Assembly: GCF_016901995.1 (NCBI RefSeq)
Contig: NZ_JACJLE010000023.1
Coordinates: 1-55,624 of the forward strand
DNA length: 55,624 nt
DNA from: Bacteroides caecigallinarum
GTDB taxonomy: Bacteria; Bacteroidota; Bacteroidia; Bacteroidales; Bacteroidaceae
Reading direction: 5' to 3'
This document shows positions 1 through 9,742 of this stretch, piece after piece (the stretch's first letter is position 1; each line of letters begins with the position of its first letter). The notes under the pieces were generated by a model. The model did not search any database and was not told the DNA's origin. It was given only the letters and a program-made list of their open reading frames with translations. Made by a program: the position numbers and the translations under genes.

Positions 1-10
1 ATGTAATAGT

Positions 11-526
11 ATGGAAGGCAATATGGATAGTTCTTTTAGCCTCATTTCAGAAGCATTCGAGAAATATCGTTCTCAGGTTCTTAATTATATAAATTATAGG
101 ATTGAGAATTATGATGATTCAGAAGATCTGGTACAAGATACTTTTGTTAGTCTTCTTGAGTGTAGTAAATTGATTTGTGAGGATACAATTAAAAGTTTCA
201 TATTTACCATAGCGCATAATTTGGTTATAGATTATTTACGCCGTCGTTGTAAGAAGCAGGAAATAGCATCTTACATGATGGAAAATCCGGTTTCTGCAAC
301 TTGCTCTCCTGAAACTGATATTGTTGTAAATGATATAAAAGAACATGAAGTTCATAGAATGTCGCTTTTACCTTCACAACGAAAAAAAATATATTATATG
401 AATAGGTTTATGGATATGTCTGCTGATGATATATCAAAAAAACTTTGCTTATCAAAACGGACTGTAGAAAATCATTTATTTATAAGTCGAAAAGAAGTTA
501 GAGAATATATAAAACAATGTATATAA
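11..526 (+). CDS. ECF-type RNA polymerase sigma factor
   Basis: This gene encodes a 171-residue sigma-70 family factor of the small ECF type, which would direct RNA polymerase to a limited set of promoters. A region 2-like segment lies around residues 20-50 (key stretch YDDSEDLVQDTF). A region 4 helix-turn-helix lies in the C-terminal third (MSADDISKKLCLSKRTVENH). The gene lies 27 bp upstream of the susC-like gene on the same strand, so it probably serves this polysaccharide locus. Canonical Bacteroidetes sigma/FecR/SusC units have an anti-sigma gene between sigma and susC, but none is present here. One could lie upstream of the window. ATG at 23 is an alternative start. The family call is firm; the target promoters are unknown. 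Confidence 0.88.
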   Translation: MEGNMDSSFSLISEAFEKYRSQVLNYINYRIENYDDSEDLVQDTFVSLLECSKLICEDTIKSFIFTIAHNLVIDYLRRRCKKQEIASYMMENPVSATCSPETDIVVNDIKEHEVHRMSLLPSQRKKIYYMNRFMDMSADDISKKLCLSKRTVENHLFISRKEVREYIKQCI

Positions 527-553
527 TTTAATGTTTAATTAAAATTTAATTAC

Positions 554-3500
554 ATGAAAAATTATCGTTTAAATTTAAGATCTAGGAAAATGCTGTTTTC
601 CTCGATGTTTCTAACATCGTTTTGTTTAGGTGTTCCTATCACTTCATTTGCAGACACTGAGGTTGTAAAAAGTGTTATGCAGAACACTACTATTAGTGGT
701 ACTGTTGTTGATTCTAATGGATTGCCTGTCATTGGAGCAAATGTTATGATTAAAGGAACCTCAAATGGTACAATAACAGATGTTGATGGTAAGTTTACAT
801 TGAATGATGCTACTGGAACTTTAGTTGTTTCATACATCGGTTTTCAAAATCAAGAAATAAAAATAGGCAATAAGAAAATATTAAATATTGTATTGAAAGA
901 GGATACAGAATTGCTTGATGAGGTAGTAGTTGTAGGTTATGGCTCAGTAAAAAAATCAGATTTAACAGGAGCTGTAGCTTCAGTTTCTACGAAGGATCTT
1001 ATTAAAAGTGGACGTACGGATGCAGTAGGAGCTATGCAGGGCGTTTTACCAGGTGTTCAGATACAACGTTCAAATAATAAACCGGGAGGTGGTTATAATA
1101 TATTGATTCGTGGTTTGAATACTATAAGTGGTAGTACTTCACCTTTAATAGTTGTTGATGGAATACCAGGAGCATCATTATCAAATCTAAATCCTGATGA
1201 TATTGAAAAAATAGATATATTGAAAGATGCATCTTCAACAGCAATTTATGGTTCACGTGCTACTAACGGAGTAATTATTGTTTCAACTAAACGTGGAAAA
1301 CAAGGTAAGGTTAAAATTGATTATAGTGGTTATGCTGGTTATAGAAAATATACTCATATGCCAGATATGATGTCAGGTGAAGAGTATGTACAATTGGCAC
1401 GTGAGGCTGCAAGGGCATCAAATAATAATGAATATAAAAAGGATAGTGAGATTTTTACAGCATCAGAATTAAAAGCTATAGAAACTGGTAATTATTATGA
1501 TTGGGTAGATGCTATTACTGAACCTGCATTTATGACTAATCATTCAATATCAGCATCTGGTGGTAATGAGACTGCAACATATGCTTTGTCTGCTGGGTAT
1601 TATTTTGAGGATGGTATGATGTATCCACAAGAGTATCAACGCTATAATATGAGGGCAGTAGTAGATGTAACTCCAAATAAATATATGAAATTTGGAATAA
1701 ATATGTATGGAACTCATTCTGTACGTGATACAGGAAACTCAGATTTGTTACAAGATGCGTTCAGGTTGCGTCCTACATATCATCCAACAGATTTAGTAAC
1801 AGGTGAAGAAATGTGGTCTTATTCTAATGGGCAATACAATGCTTTAACTACAATGAAAAACGAATTGAATAAGACTAAAAATTATAATTTGTTGAGTAAT
1901 ATTTATTTGCAAATATCTCCAATAAAAAATCTTGTTTTAAAGACTACATTCTCACCTGATATAACAATAAGTGAGATAGGACAGTATCGTGGACAATATA
2001 CTAAAGCAAATAAAGGACAGAATAAAGCGACCAGTAATTATGCAAAAAACAGTTCTGTAGATTGGATTTGGGATAATCAAATTAGTTATAATTTACAAGT
2101 AAAGGAACATAGACTAGATTTGACAGGTGTGTTTTCTATGCAACAATTCCAAAATGAGAACTTAAAAGGTTGGGGTGACGGTTTATCATATAATTCTTTA
2201 TGGTATAACTTAGCTGGTGGATCTGTAAAGAATACTGCTACTTCCTCTTTTAGTAAAACAAATTTAATGTCATATTTGGTTCGTGGAAATTATGTATTTA
2301 AGGAACGTTATTTTTTGACAGCTAGTATTCGTTTTGATGGCTCTTCCAAGTTAGCAGAGGGTAATAAATGGGGTAGCTTTCCTTCAGCGGCAGTTGCATG
2401 GAGAATTTCTGGTGAAGATTTTATGAAAGAAATTGATTGGCTTAGTAACTTGAAATTGCGTTTAAGTTTTGGTCAAACAGGTAATGATAATGTAAGTGCT
2501 TATCAAACTCAAGGATCAATTAGTGGCGCACAATATTATACATTTGGTACTAGTGAGTTGATTGGATATGTTCCTAATAACTTGCGAAATCTTGAACTTG
2601 GTTGGGAAAGAACTACAGAGTATAATATTGGTTTAGACTTTGGATTTTTGAATAATCGTATATCAGGAAGTATAGAATATTATAATCGTTTGACAGATGA
2701 CTTGATTATGAATAAGACTGTACCAGTAACTACAGGTTATTCTTCTGTAAAAGCTAATGTTGGTTCTGTTCGTAATGAAGGTATAGAAGTAAACATTAAT
2801 TCTGAAAATATTAGAACAAGTAATTTCTCTTGGACAACAAGTTTGAATTTTGCATATAATAAAAATAGAATTGTAGATTTGCAGTATAAAGAAGATTTAA
2901 GCTCTCGTGGTCAATCTTTATCTGGTATGGAAGGAGATTACAGTAATTTGTGGATTATAGGTCAGCCTATAGATATAAACTTTAATATAAAGACAGATGG
3001 CGTTTGGCAACTTGACGAGGCCGAGGAGGCTGCAAAATATGGTTGCAAACCAGGACAGTATAAGCCTCATGATTTAAATGAGGATGGTATAATTGATGAT
3101 AAAGATAGGTTTATTGACGGTAAAAGGACTCCAGATTGGACTGGTGGTATGACAAATACTTTTACTTATAATGGCTTTGATTTATCTTTCCAGGCTGCTT
3201 TCCAAACTGGTGCTAAAGGAAGAAATCAATTTTATGCGCATTATGCTCTTGAGAATAATAATCTGAATTTTAATAATCTGAGAAAAGATTATTGGACACC
3301 TGAGAATCCTACAAATGAATCAGCTCAACCTAGTAATATGGGAGCATATAGAGATAAGGCAGGTTCATGGGGTAACACAAAATCGGCAATGAGTCATACA
3401 ATGTATTCAACGGATTATTTAAAGATATCTTATATAACATTAGGATATACATTTAATAATTCTTGGATTAAAAAAATGAATTTGAGTAATTTACGACTGT

Positions 3501-3631
3501 ATGCAACTATTCAGAATCCATTTTTATGGTGCGCTGATGATGTTGTAGATCCTGAACAGATTAGTACAAGTATAAATACGTCAGATTGTATAACTCGTAA
3601 TGTCTTATTTGGTTTGAACTTATCATTTTAA
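554..3631 (+). CDS. SusC-like TonB-dependent outer membrane transporter
   Basis: This is a 1025-residue SusC/RagA-type TonB-linked porin that would import oligosaccharides across the outer membrane together with the SusD-like lipoprotein encoded next. An N-terminal signal peptide ends near residue 33. It is followed by a carboxypeptidase-regulatory-like domain (about 45-120, starting ISGTVVDSNGLPVIGANV), the SusC-typical stretch DEVVVVGYG, a plug domain (about 130-240) and a long C-terminal beta-barrel ending in an aromatic-rich strand. There is no N-terminal STN signalling domain before the CarboxypepD_reg domain. Transducers that signal to FecR/sigma pairs carry an STN domain, so the adjacent sigma factor is probably not switched by the classical route. 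The length is normal for the family. The gap to the susD-like gene is only 11 bp. Confidence 0.97.
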   Translation: MKNYRLNLRSRKMLFSSMFLTSFCLGVPITSFADTEVVKSVMQNTTISGTVVDSNGLPVIGANVMIKGTSNGTITDVDGKFTLNDATGTLVVSYIGFQNQEIKIGNKKILNIVLKEDTELLDEVVVVGYGSVKKSDLTGAVASVSTKDLIKSGRTDAVGAMQGVLPGVQIQRSNNKPGGGYNILIRGLNTISGSTSPLIVVDGIPGASLSNLNPDDIEKIDILKDASSTAIYGSRATNGVIIVSTKRGKQGKVKIDYSGYAGYRKYTHMPDMMSGEEYVQLAREAARASNNNEYKKDSEIFTASELKAIETGNYYDWVDAITEPAFMTNHSISASGGNETATYALSAGYYFEDGMMYPQEYQRYNMRAVVDVTPNKYMKFGINMYGTHSVRDTGNSDLLQDAFRLRPTYHPTDLVTGEEMWSYSNGQYNALTTMKNELNKTKNYNLLSNIYLQISPIKNLVLKTTFSPDITISEIGQYRGQYTKANKGQNKATSNYAKNSSVDWIWDNQISYNLQVKEHRLDLTGVFSMQQFQNENLKGWGDGLSYNSLWYNLAGGSVKNTATSSFSKTNLMSYLVRGNYVFKERYFLTASIRFDGSSKLAEGNKWGSFPSAAVAWRISGEDFMKEIDWLSNLKLRLSFGQTGNDNVSAYQTQGSISGAQYYTFGTSELIGYVPNNLRNLELGWERTTEYNIGLDFGFLNNRISGSIEYYNRLTDDLIMNKTVPVTTGYSSVKANVGSVRNEGIEVNINSENIRTSNFSWTTSLNFAYNKNRIVDLQYKEDLSSRGQSLSGMEGDYSNLWIIGQPIDINFNIKTDGVWQLDEAEEAAKYGCKPGQYKPHDLNEDGIIDDKDRFIDGKRTPDWTGGMTNTFTYNGFDLSFQAAFQTGAKGRNQFYAHYALENNNLNFNNLRKDYWTPENPTNESAQPSNMGAYRDKAGSWGNTKSAMSHTMYSTDYLKISYITLGYTFNNSWIKKMNLSNLRLYATIQNPFLWCADDVVDPEQISTSINTSDCITRNVLFGLNLSF

Positions 3632-3642
3632 AATAGAAATAT

Positions 3643-5463
3643 ATGAAAACTACATATTTGTTAAAAGGTTTTTTACTTGGTGGAATCTTTGCATTTTCAT
3701 CGTGTTCTTCATTCTTAGAAGAGGAAAACTGGTCAAGTCAATCCGCAGAGGAGTATTATAAAACAGCTAAGGGATATGAATCCTTGATAACAGGTGCTTA
3801 TTCAACATTAAAATCGGTTTATAACACTACTAATTATTTCAGCCTGACTCAGTTGGGAACGGATCTTGGCACACAAAATAATGGAACAGTTACTAATCCT
3901 CTTAATCAATATACGATAGATTATCAAGTTGATAATGGTACGATATATAATCAATGGAAAACTTTATATTCAGCATTGAAAAATGTAAATGCTGCAATAG
4001 AACGTTCTGTTTATGTTAAAACAAAAGATGAAGATATATTTGAAGGAATTGATCCTGAAAAATTATCGCAATATGTTGCTGAAGCAAAATTCTTGAGAGC
4101 TTTGTATTTATTCGAGATTGTAAAGAATTGGGGGCAGGCACCATTAATTTTGAATGAACCTACTTCATCTTCAACTGAATCAAGCCTGGATTCCGGTGAA
4201 GCATTCTATGATCAAATATTAAAAGATTTAAAAGATGTTTTGGACTCTTCTTTGCCAGTTAAACAAGATAATGTTAATTGGGGTCGTGCCTCTAAGGCTG
4301 CAGCAAAACATTTAAGAGCATTAGTATATCTTACAAGAGGTTATCAGACTTATGCACATTCGGATGATTTTAAGAATGCTTATGATGATGCGGTTGATGT
4401 AATAAAGAATTCTGGTCATAGGTTGTTGGATGATTATGCAATGGTTCATCGTCAGAGCAATGAAACTAATGATGAGATTATTTTTAGTATAAATTTCTCT
4501 TCAGGTTCTGGATGGAATAACAATATTCAAACTATGTATTATCTTTTTGTATATCGTGAAGGATGGACAGATTTGGGCTTTTCATCAATTTATTGTAATG
4601 ATTATGCATCTGTTATGCCTACTAAGTACGCATATTTGTTATTTGATTGGAAAAAGGATAGACGTAGTGAGGTTACATTCATGAGTCCATTAAATGGAAA
4701 CGCTGAAACTTCAATTGATGGACGTACTTATGGAAAAAACTGGTTTGAAAGTACTACTGGAGTTAATGTCGCTAAAGGAGATACAGTTATTTATTTCCCA
4801 GTTCCTAGTGAGTCTCAATTTAAGGTTTATAATGATGAAGAAAAGTTAGCTGCAAATAATAGAGGACGTTTCTTCTATAATTATCCTTCTGGTTCTTATG
4901 ATGATGCTAGTAATGATGATTATTATAAGACAGGATATCAAAGTATGAATACTACTTCTAGAGTATGGTTGCCTGTATGGAAGTTTAAAGATTGCAATAC
5001 ACTTTATGATTCATCTGGAACTGTAAAGAATGGTACCCGTGATATGTATATATTTAGATTGGCAGAAACATATCTGATTGCTGCTGAAGCGGCTGTAATG
5101 AATAATGATAATCCTAATGCGTTGTATTATATAAATGAGGTAAGGAAAAGAGCTAAGAATAATGCTCAAGAGTCTGATTTGAGTTTATATACAGGAACAG
5201 TAACATTAGATGATGTTTTGGATGAAAGAGCATTAGAGTTATTTGGAGAATCTCCTCGTTGGAATGATTTGCAACGTACAGGAAAACTAGCAGAGCGTGT
5301 ATTAAAATATAATTGGGATGTAACAAATATTACTGGAGGATTAATACAGACACAATTAACTCAAAACTCTTTTGAGAATAAATACAAATGGCGCCCAATT
5401 CCTTTGACTTGGTTGAATACTCTTTCTAATGGTAAAGAATTAGGAAATAATCCTGGTTGGTGA
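3643..5463 (+). CDS. SusD-like glycan-binding outer membrane lipoprotein
   Basis: This is a 606-residue SusD/RagB family surface lipoprotein, the lid and glycan-binding partner of the SusC-like porin encoded just upstream. A lipobox ends at Cys21 (AFSSC), which predicts lipidation. The N-terminal half carries the TPR-like helices of the family, with recognisable stretches such as AEAKFLRALYLFEIVKNWG. The C-terminal part contains the RLAETYLIAAEAA and VLDERALELFGE signatures and the usual ending with a W near the C-terminus. The gene is followed directly by a hairpin and T-run, so the susCD transcript may be partly separated from the enzyme genes. The glycan specificity cannot be read from sequence. 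Confidence 0.96.
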   Translation: MKTTYLLKGFLLGGIFAFSSCSSFLEEENWSSQSAEEYYKTAKGYESLITGAYSTLKSVYNTTNYFSLTQLGTDLGTQNNGTVTNPLNQYTIDYQVDNGTIYNQWKTLYSALKNVNAAIERSVYVKTKDEDIFEGIDPEKLSQYVAEAKFLRALYLFEIVKNWGQAPLILNEPTSSSTESSLDSGEAFYDQILKDLKDVLDSSLPVKQDNVNWGRASKAAAKHLRALVYLTRGYQTYAHSDDFKNAYDDAVDVIKNSGHRLLDDYAMVHRQSNETNDEIIFSINFSSGSGWNNNIQTMYYLFVYREGWTDLGFSSIYCNDYASVMPTKYAYLLFDWKKDRRSEVTFMSPLNGNAETSIDGRTYGKNWFESTTGVNVAKGDTVIYFPVPSESQFKVYNDEEKLAANNRGRFFYNYPSGSYDDASNDDYYKTGYQSMNTTSRVWLPVWKFKDCNTLYDSSGTVKNGTRDMYIFRLAETYLIAAEAAVMNNDNPNALYYINEVRKRAKNNAQESDLSLYTGTVTLDDVLDERALELFGESPRWNDLQRTGKLAERVLKYNWDVTNITGGLIQTQLTQNSFENKYKWRPIPLTWLNTLSNGKELGNNPGW

Positions 5464-5473
5464 TAATTTTATG

Positions 5474-5501
5474 AGGCTGCCTCATTTGAGGCAGCCTTTT
5501 T
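5474..5501 (+). terminator. Hairpin terminator after susD
   Basis: The stem aggctgcctca (5474-5484) pairs perfectly with tgaggcagcct (5487-5497) across a 2-nt loop and is followed by a T-run. It lies between the susD-like gene and the first lyase gene, so it may act as a partial terminator that keeps susCD transcript above enzyme transcript. The stem core resembles that of the hairpin at 19109-19142. Confidence 0.8.
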
Positions 5502-5525
5502 ACTAATAAAAAAGAAAAAATATCA

Positions 5526-7106
5526 ATGAAATATATAGTTCTATATATAATATTTATTTGTTGTTGTTTTATGTCAAAAGCAGCTTCATTTGTACATCCA
5601 GGTTTATTACATAATAATGAAGATTTATATCGTATTGAGAATCTTGTAAAAAATGAAGTATATCCATCTTATGGTTCTTTTAAATTATTAAAAGGAAAAA
5701 ATGAAGCATCTTTTTACTATCAATTAAAAGGACCTTTTGAGAATATAGCGAGAGCAGGTGAATATGGTTATACGAAAGCTCCAAGTGAAAATGATTTTAA
5801 GGCTGCATATTATAATTCATTAATGTGGAGTATTACAAAAAATGAACTTCATGCAGATAAGGCCATGGAAATTTTAAGGGCTTATGCTGGAAAATTAAAA
5901 AAAATTTATGGTCCTGATGATCCTTTGTGTGCAGGTTTGCAGGGGTTTATGTTAATAAATGCAGCAGAAATAATGCGTTATACGTATAGCGATTTAAAAT
6001 ATTCTAATGGTTGGAATTTAAATGATACCAAACAGGTTGAATCAATGTTTCGCAATGTATTTCTTCCTGTTCTTCAGACTTTTATTAAATCAGAACCTTA
6101 TTCTAATGGGAATTGGGGTATTTCAGTAAATAAAATGGTTATGGCATTAGGAATCTTTTTGGATGATAAAGATTTATATAATTCTGCAATAGATTTCTTT
6201 TATAATAGTGTTGATAATGGAAGTTTACCCAATTACATTTCAGAAACAGGTCAAATACAAGAAACTGGACGTGATCAAGCACATTGTATGTTAGGGCTTG
6301 GATGTTTGGCAGAATTATGTGAATGTGCTTGGAAACAAGGTGATAATCTGTATGGTGCTTTGGATAATAGACTGTATAAGGGGTATGAATATTTATCAAA
6401 AGTAAATTTAGGTTATAATAATGTTCCATATAAAGTGTGGAAAGATGCTACTGGAAAGTATTGTAATTGGCAAACTATAGGAGAAGCTGGAATTGGAGAA
6501 TTTCGTTCTGTTTTTGAAATAGCATATAATCATTATGTTTATCGTTGTAAAATAGAAATGCCATATACAGAAAAGGTGATAAAACGTATTCGTCCTGAAG
6601 GGGAAGGATTTACTTGTGATAATCCTGGATTTGGAACTTTGTTGTTTTATTTAGGGAAGCCAGAAAAAAGAAAAATTGATGGTAAAATAGAGGAATATTT
6701 ATCTGAGTCATATCAAGATTGGATTTTTGAGTCTCCTCAATTGAAACCTGTAGATAATTATTTTTATATTGTTAATCAGGGTATTAAAATTAAAAAAACA
6801 AGGATATCTTACGATGCTGGAAAATATCCATATATAGAAGTCAAGTTTTTAAATTTTCCTGAACATAAGAAAAAGGATTGGTTGAGATTGAGTTATAGCG
6901 TCCGTAGTGCTCCTGAATATTGGTCCTTTACAGAAGATAATGTTGTTAAGAAATCAGATGATATATATATTTTTGATGTTAGAGGAAGTTTATCAAATAA
7001 TGGTACTATATTCTCATCAAAAAAAGAGAGTATAACTTTATTGCTTGATTTTGGAGATATAAAAGGAATAGGCATTGATTATATAATAAGTAAAAAAGAA
7101 TTATGA
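5526..7106 (+). CDS. Alginate-lyase-family polysaccharide lyase
   Basis: This is a 526-residue secreted protein of the alginate lyase fold (PF05426-like, alpha/alpha toroid). The family cleaves 4-linked uronic acid polymers by beta-elimination and leaves an unsaturated uronate at the new non-reducing end. A signal peptide covers about residues 1-20. Family signatures are the stretch around Asn196 (NGNWGISVNKM) and ETGRDQAHCMLGLG at 246-259, which supplies Arg249 and His253. A smaller C-terminal domain follows. The two GH88 genes in this locus act on exactly the product such a lyase makes. The gene overlaps the next one by 4 bp, which suggests translational coupling. The exact PL family number and the uronate (GlcA, ManA or GulA) are not certain from sequence. 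Confidence 0.8.
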   Translation: MKYIVLYIIFICCCFMSKAASFVHPGLLHNNEDLYRIENLVKNEVYPSYGSFKLLKGKNEASFYYQLKGPFENIARAGEYGYTKAPSENDFKAAYYNSLMWSITKNELHADKAMEILRAYAGKLKKIYGPDDPLCAGLQGFMLINAAEIMRYTYSDLKYSNGWNLNDTKQVESMFRNVFLPVLQTFIKSEPYSNGNWGISVNKMVMALGIFLDDKDLYNSAIDFFYNSVDNGSLPNYISETGQIQETGRDQAHCMLGLGCLAELCECAWKQGDNLYGALDNRLYKGYEYLSKVNLGYNNVPYKVWKDATGKYCNWQTIGEAGIGEFRSVFEIAYNHYVYRCKIEMPYTEKVIKRIRPEGEGFTCDNPGFGTLLFYLGKPEKRKIDGKIEEYLSESYQDWIFESPQLKPVDNYFYIVNQGIKIKKTRISYDAGKYPYIEVKFLNFPEHKKKDWLRLSYSVRSAPEYWSFTEDNVVKKSDDIYIFDVRGSLSNNGTIFSSKKESITLLLDFGDIKGIGIDYIISKKEL

Positions 7107-8995
7107 GAATAAAAAGATATATTCAATTGTGTATATTTTCAGTTTTAGCAATATCAATTTATAGTAAAGATGTTGTTATACAGTCACCTGATAAGAAATA
7201 CAACATGGTTATAACTGATGAGGATGGATATTTACATTATTCATTAAAATGGAATGGTGAAGAAAAGATAATGCCTTCCTTGCTTGGAATCTTTGCAAAT
7301 AGAAGCTGGAATGACGGCTTGTTTATTGATAAAGTGAACTTTAGTATAAAAGATACTATATGGGTTCCTGTATATGGTGAAAGAAGTAAGGTCCGTGATA
7401 ATTATGCAGAGTATGAGTTGCATATAGGGAAATTTAAAACAAAAGACAAGTTGATTCTCGATGTAAGAGCATATAATGAGGGGATGGCCTTTCGTTACCG
7501 TTTTCCAGGCGGGCAATATTTGAAGATAGAGGATGAATATACTGAGTATTCTATGCCGGAAGGTACGTTAGCATATTTTACCCCCAAAGCACAGACAGAA
7601 TATGTCTGTCTGCCTATAGATAGCCTTAAAGGAGAAACGGAACGTCCATTATTGATGAAAAATGTAGATGGCTCTTATACTTGTATAGGCGAAGCTCAGG
7701 TCGTTGATTATGTTCGTACAAAGTATGTATTGGCAGATAATAAAAAAGGTACTCTTCGTGCTGCAATGTATGGGCCTGTTGAGGATATAGCCCCATATTA
7801 TACTCCTTGGCGGTACGTAATGTGTGCCAATACTCCCGGAGAAATATTGGAGAACAATGATTTGCTTCTGAACTTGAATTTACCAACTAAAATAAAAGAT
7901 GTTTCATGGATAAAACCTGGTAAAGTTATGCGTGAAGTAACTTTAACGACAAAGGGTGGAAAAGAGGTAATAGATTTTGCCGTTAAACATAATATGCAAT
8001 ATGTCTTGTTTGATGCAGGTTGGTATGGTTTTGAATATGATAAGTCTTCAGATGCAACAACCGTAACATTAGATCCTCGACGTAATCCAGATCCAAATGC
8101 ATTAGACTTGCAGGAGGTTATTAGATATGGCAAGAGTAAAGGTATAGGTGTGATTCTTTATGTAAACCAGCGTGCTTTGCAGCAGCAATTGGATGAAATA
8201 CTTCCTTTATATAAATCATGGGGAGTTGCCGGTATAAAGTTTGGATTTGTACAGGTAGGATCTCAGGTTTGGACAAAATGGATGCATGATGCTGTACGCA
8301 AATGTGCGGAATATGGATTGATGGTAGATATTCATGATGAATACAGACCAACAGGAGTAAGTCGTACTTATCCTAATTTGATGACACAAGAAGGAATAAG
8401 AGGCAATGAAGAATTCCCTGATGCAACTCATAATACTATTTTGCCATTTACAAGATTTATAGCAGGTGCGGCCGATTATACAATATGTTATTATAGGCAA
8501 GATTTTGGACGTTTGGAAAAACAGGATGATAATTATGGAGTTCCCCGTTCTAGGACAATAAAGACAACTCCGGCACATCAGTTGGCATTAGCTGTAGTTT
8601 ATTATAGTCCGTTTCAGCTGTTATATTGGTATGACAAGCCGTCAGACTCAAAAGATGAACCGGAATTAAAATTCTGGGATGATGTATATACAACGTGGGA
8701 TGATACCAAAGTTTTAAATGGAGAAGTCGGGGAATACGTTACAATAGCCCGTCAAAAAGGAGATGAATGGTTTGTGGGCTCTATAACAAACAATCAATCT
8801 CGCAAATTGTCATATCCGTTAGATTTCCTGTCTGAGGGTAAAGAATATAAAGCTGAAATATATGAAGATGGTGATTCTTCATTGCCAAGCAGAACTAAAG
8901 TTAAGGTTTACAGTTGTAAGGTTAACAATCAAGATAAATTGAATTTTAATTTGAAGCCATCAGGTGGTGTCGCTGTTCATTTTGTACCATTGTAA
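7103..8995 (+). CDS. GH97 family glycoside hydrolase (first copy)
   Basis: This is a 630-residue GH97 enzyme, a family of calcium-dependent exo-alpha-glucosidases and alpha-galactosidases of the Bacteroidetes periplasm. An N-terminal signal (about 1-21) precedes the beta-supersandwich domain, with VPVYGERSKVRDNY and VRAYNEGMAFRYRFP as family signatures. The catalytic (beta/alpha)8 barrel holds WGVAGIKFGF (373-382), HDEYRPTG with Glu413 and QEGIRGNEEF with Glu430. At the position where retaining members carry their Asp nucleophile this protein has Gly381. Together with the two conserved Glu residues, this points to the inverting (SusB-like) subgroup by family knowledge. A C-terminal beta-sandwich follows. 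It is a paralogue of the GH97 gene at 26918. Its true sugar preference is open. Confidence 0.93.
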   Translation: MRIKRYIQLCIFSVLAISIYSKDVVIQSPDKKYNMVITDEDGYLHYSLKWNGEEKIMPSLLGIFANRSWNDGLFIDKVNFSIKDTIWVPVYGERSKVRDNYAEYELHIGKFKTKDKLILDVRAYNEGMAFRYRFPGGQYLKIEDEYTEYSMPEGTLAYFTPKAQTEYVCLPIDSLKGETERPLLMKNVDGSYTCIGEAQVVDYVRTKYVLADNKKGTLRAAMYGPVEDIAPYYTPWRYVMCANTPGEILENNDLLLNLNLPTKIKDVSWIKPGKVMREVTLTTKGGKEVIDFAVKHNMQYVLFDAGWYGFEYDKSSDATTVTLDPRRNPDPNALDLQEVIRYGKSKGIGVILYVNQRALQQQLDEILPLYKSWGVAGIKFGFVQVGSQVWTKWMHDAVRKCAEYGLMVDIHDEYRPTGVSRTYPNLMTQEGIRGNEEFPDATHNTILPFTRFIAGAADYTICYYRQDFGRLEKQDDNYGVPRSRTIKTTPAHQLALAVVYYSPFQLLYWYDKPSDSKDEPELKFWDDVYTTWDDTKVLNGEVGEYVTIARQKGDEWFVGSITNNQSRKLSYPLDFLSEGKEYKAEIYEDGDSSLPSRTKVKVYSCKVNNQDKLNFNLKPSGGVAVHFVPL

Positions 8996-9023
8996 TTCTG
9001 TTAATAATAAATTTGTTTCTATT

Positions 9024-9716
9024 ATGATAAATAGTTATTTGAAATATATTTTCACTTTTTGGTTTATTGCATGTGGATTAAATGCTTATTCACAAAAGGA
9101 AGTGATAAATTGGTCTGGTTTACAAAAGTATTCTGTAGATAATATTGCTATTGGAAAAGCTAGTGTAGTTTTCATGGGTAATTCAATAACAGAGAATTGG
9201 GTTAAATATCATCCGGAATTCTTTAAAGAAAACAATTATACAGGAAGAGGTATCAGTGGTCATACTTCATATCAGTTTTTGTTGAGATTCAGAGAAGATG
9301 TTATAAAGCTTAATCCAAGGATAGTTATAATAAATGCCGGCACGAATGATATTGCAGAGAATTGCGGTCCCTATGTCGAAGAATATACTTTTGGGAATAT
9401 TATATCAATGGTTGAATTGGCACAGTCGAATGGTATAAAAGTTATAATGAGCTCTGTTCTTCCTGCGTTAGCATTTAAATGGAACCCTTCTGTTAAAGAT
9501 GCTGTAGCAAAAATACAATCTTTGAATAAAAGATTGAAAGAATATGCAGTGAAGAATGATATCCCATATATTGATTATTACGATAAAATGGTTGATAGTG
9601 CTGACGGGTCAATGTGTGTTGATTATACAAAAGATGGTGTACATCCAAATTTAAAGGGGTATTTAGTTATGGAGTCAATTGTAAAACCTTTTATAGAGAG
9701 ATGTATGAAACAATAA
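9024..9716 (+). CDS. Secreted SGNH/GDSL-type esterase
   Basis: This is a 230-residue SGNH hydrolase (GDSL-like lipase/acylhydrolase, PF13472-like) that probably removes acyl groups such as acetyl from the glycan so that lyases and hydrolases can reach it. Visible blocks are FMGNSITENW with nucleophile Ser54, GRGISGHTS (Gly block), NAGTND (Asn108) and DGVHPN with Asp204 and His207. The start at 9024 is chosen because it gives a clean signal peptide (cleavage near AYS/QK, residues 21-25). A longer reading from 8964 would overlap the GH97 gene and bury the signal. It lies within the same-strand enzyme run, 28 bp after the GH97 gene. Acetyl specificity is inference. Confidence 0.88.
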   Translation: MINSYLKYIFTFWFIACGLNAYSQKEVINWSGLQKYSVDNIAIGKASVVFMGNSITENWVKYHPEFFKENNYTGRGISGHTSYQFLLRFREDVIKLNPRIVIINAGTNDIAENCGPYVEEYTFGNIISMVELAQSNGIKVIMSSVLPALAFKWNPSVKDAVAKIQSLNKRLKEYAVKNDIPYIDYYDKMVDSADGSMCVDYTKDGVHPNLKGYLVMESIVKPFIERCMKQ

Positions 9717-9742
9717 ATAATTATTGATAAAAAACTAATATC

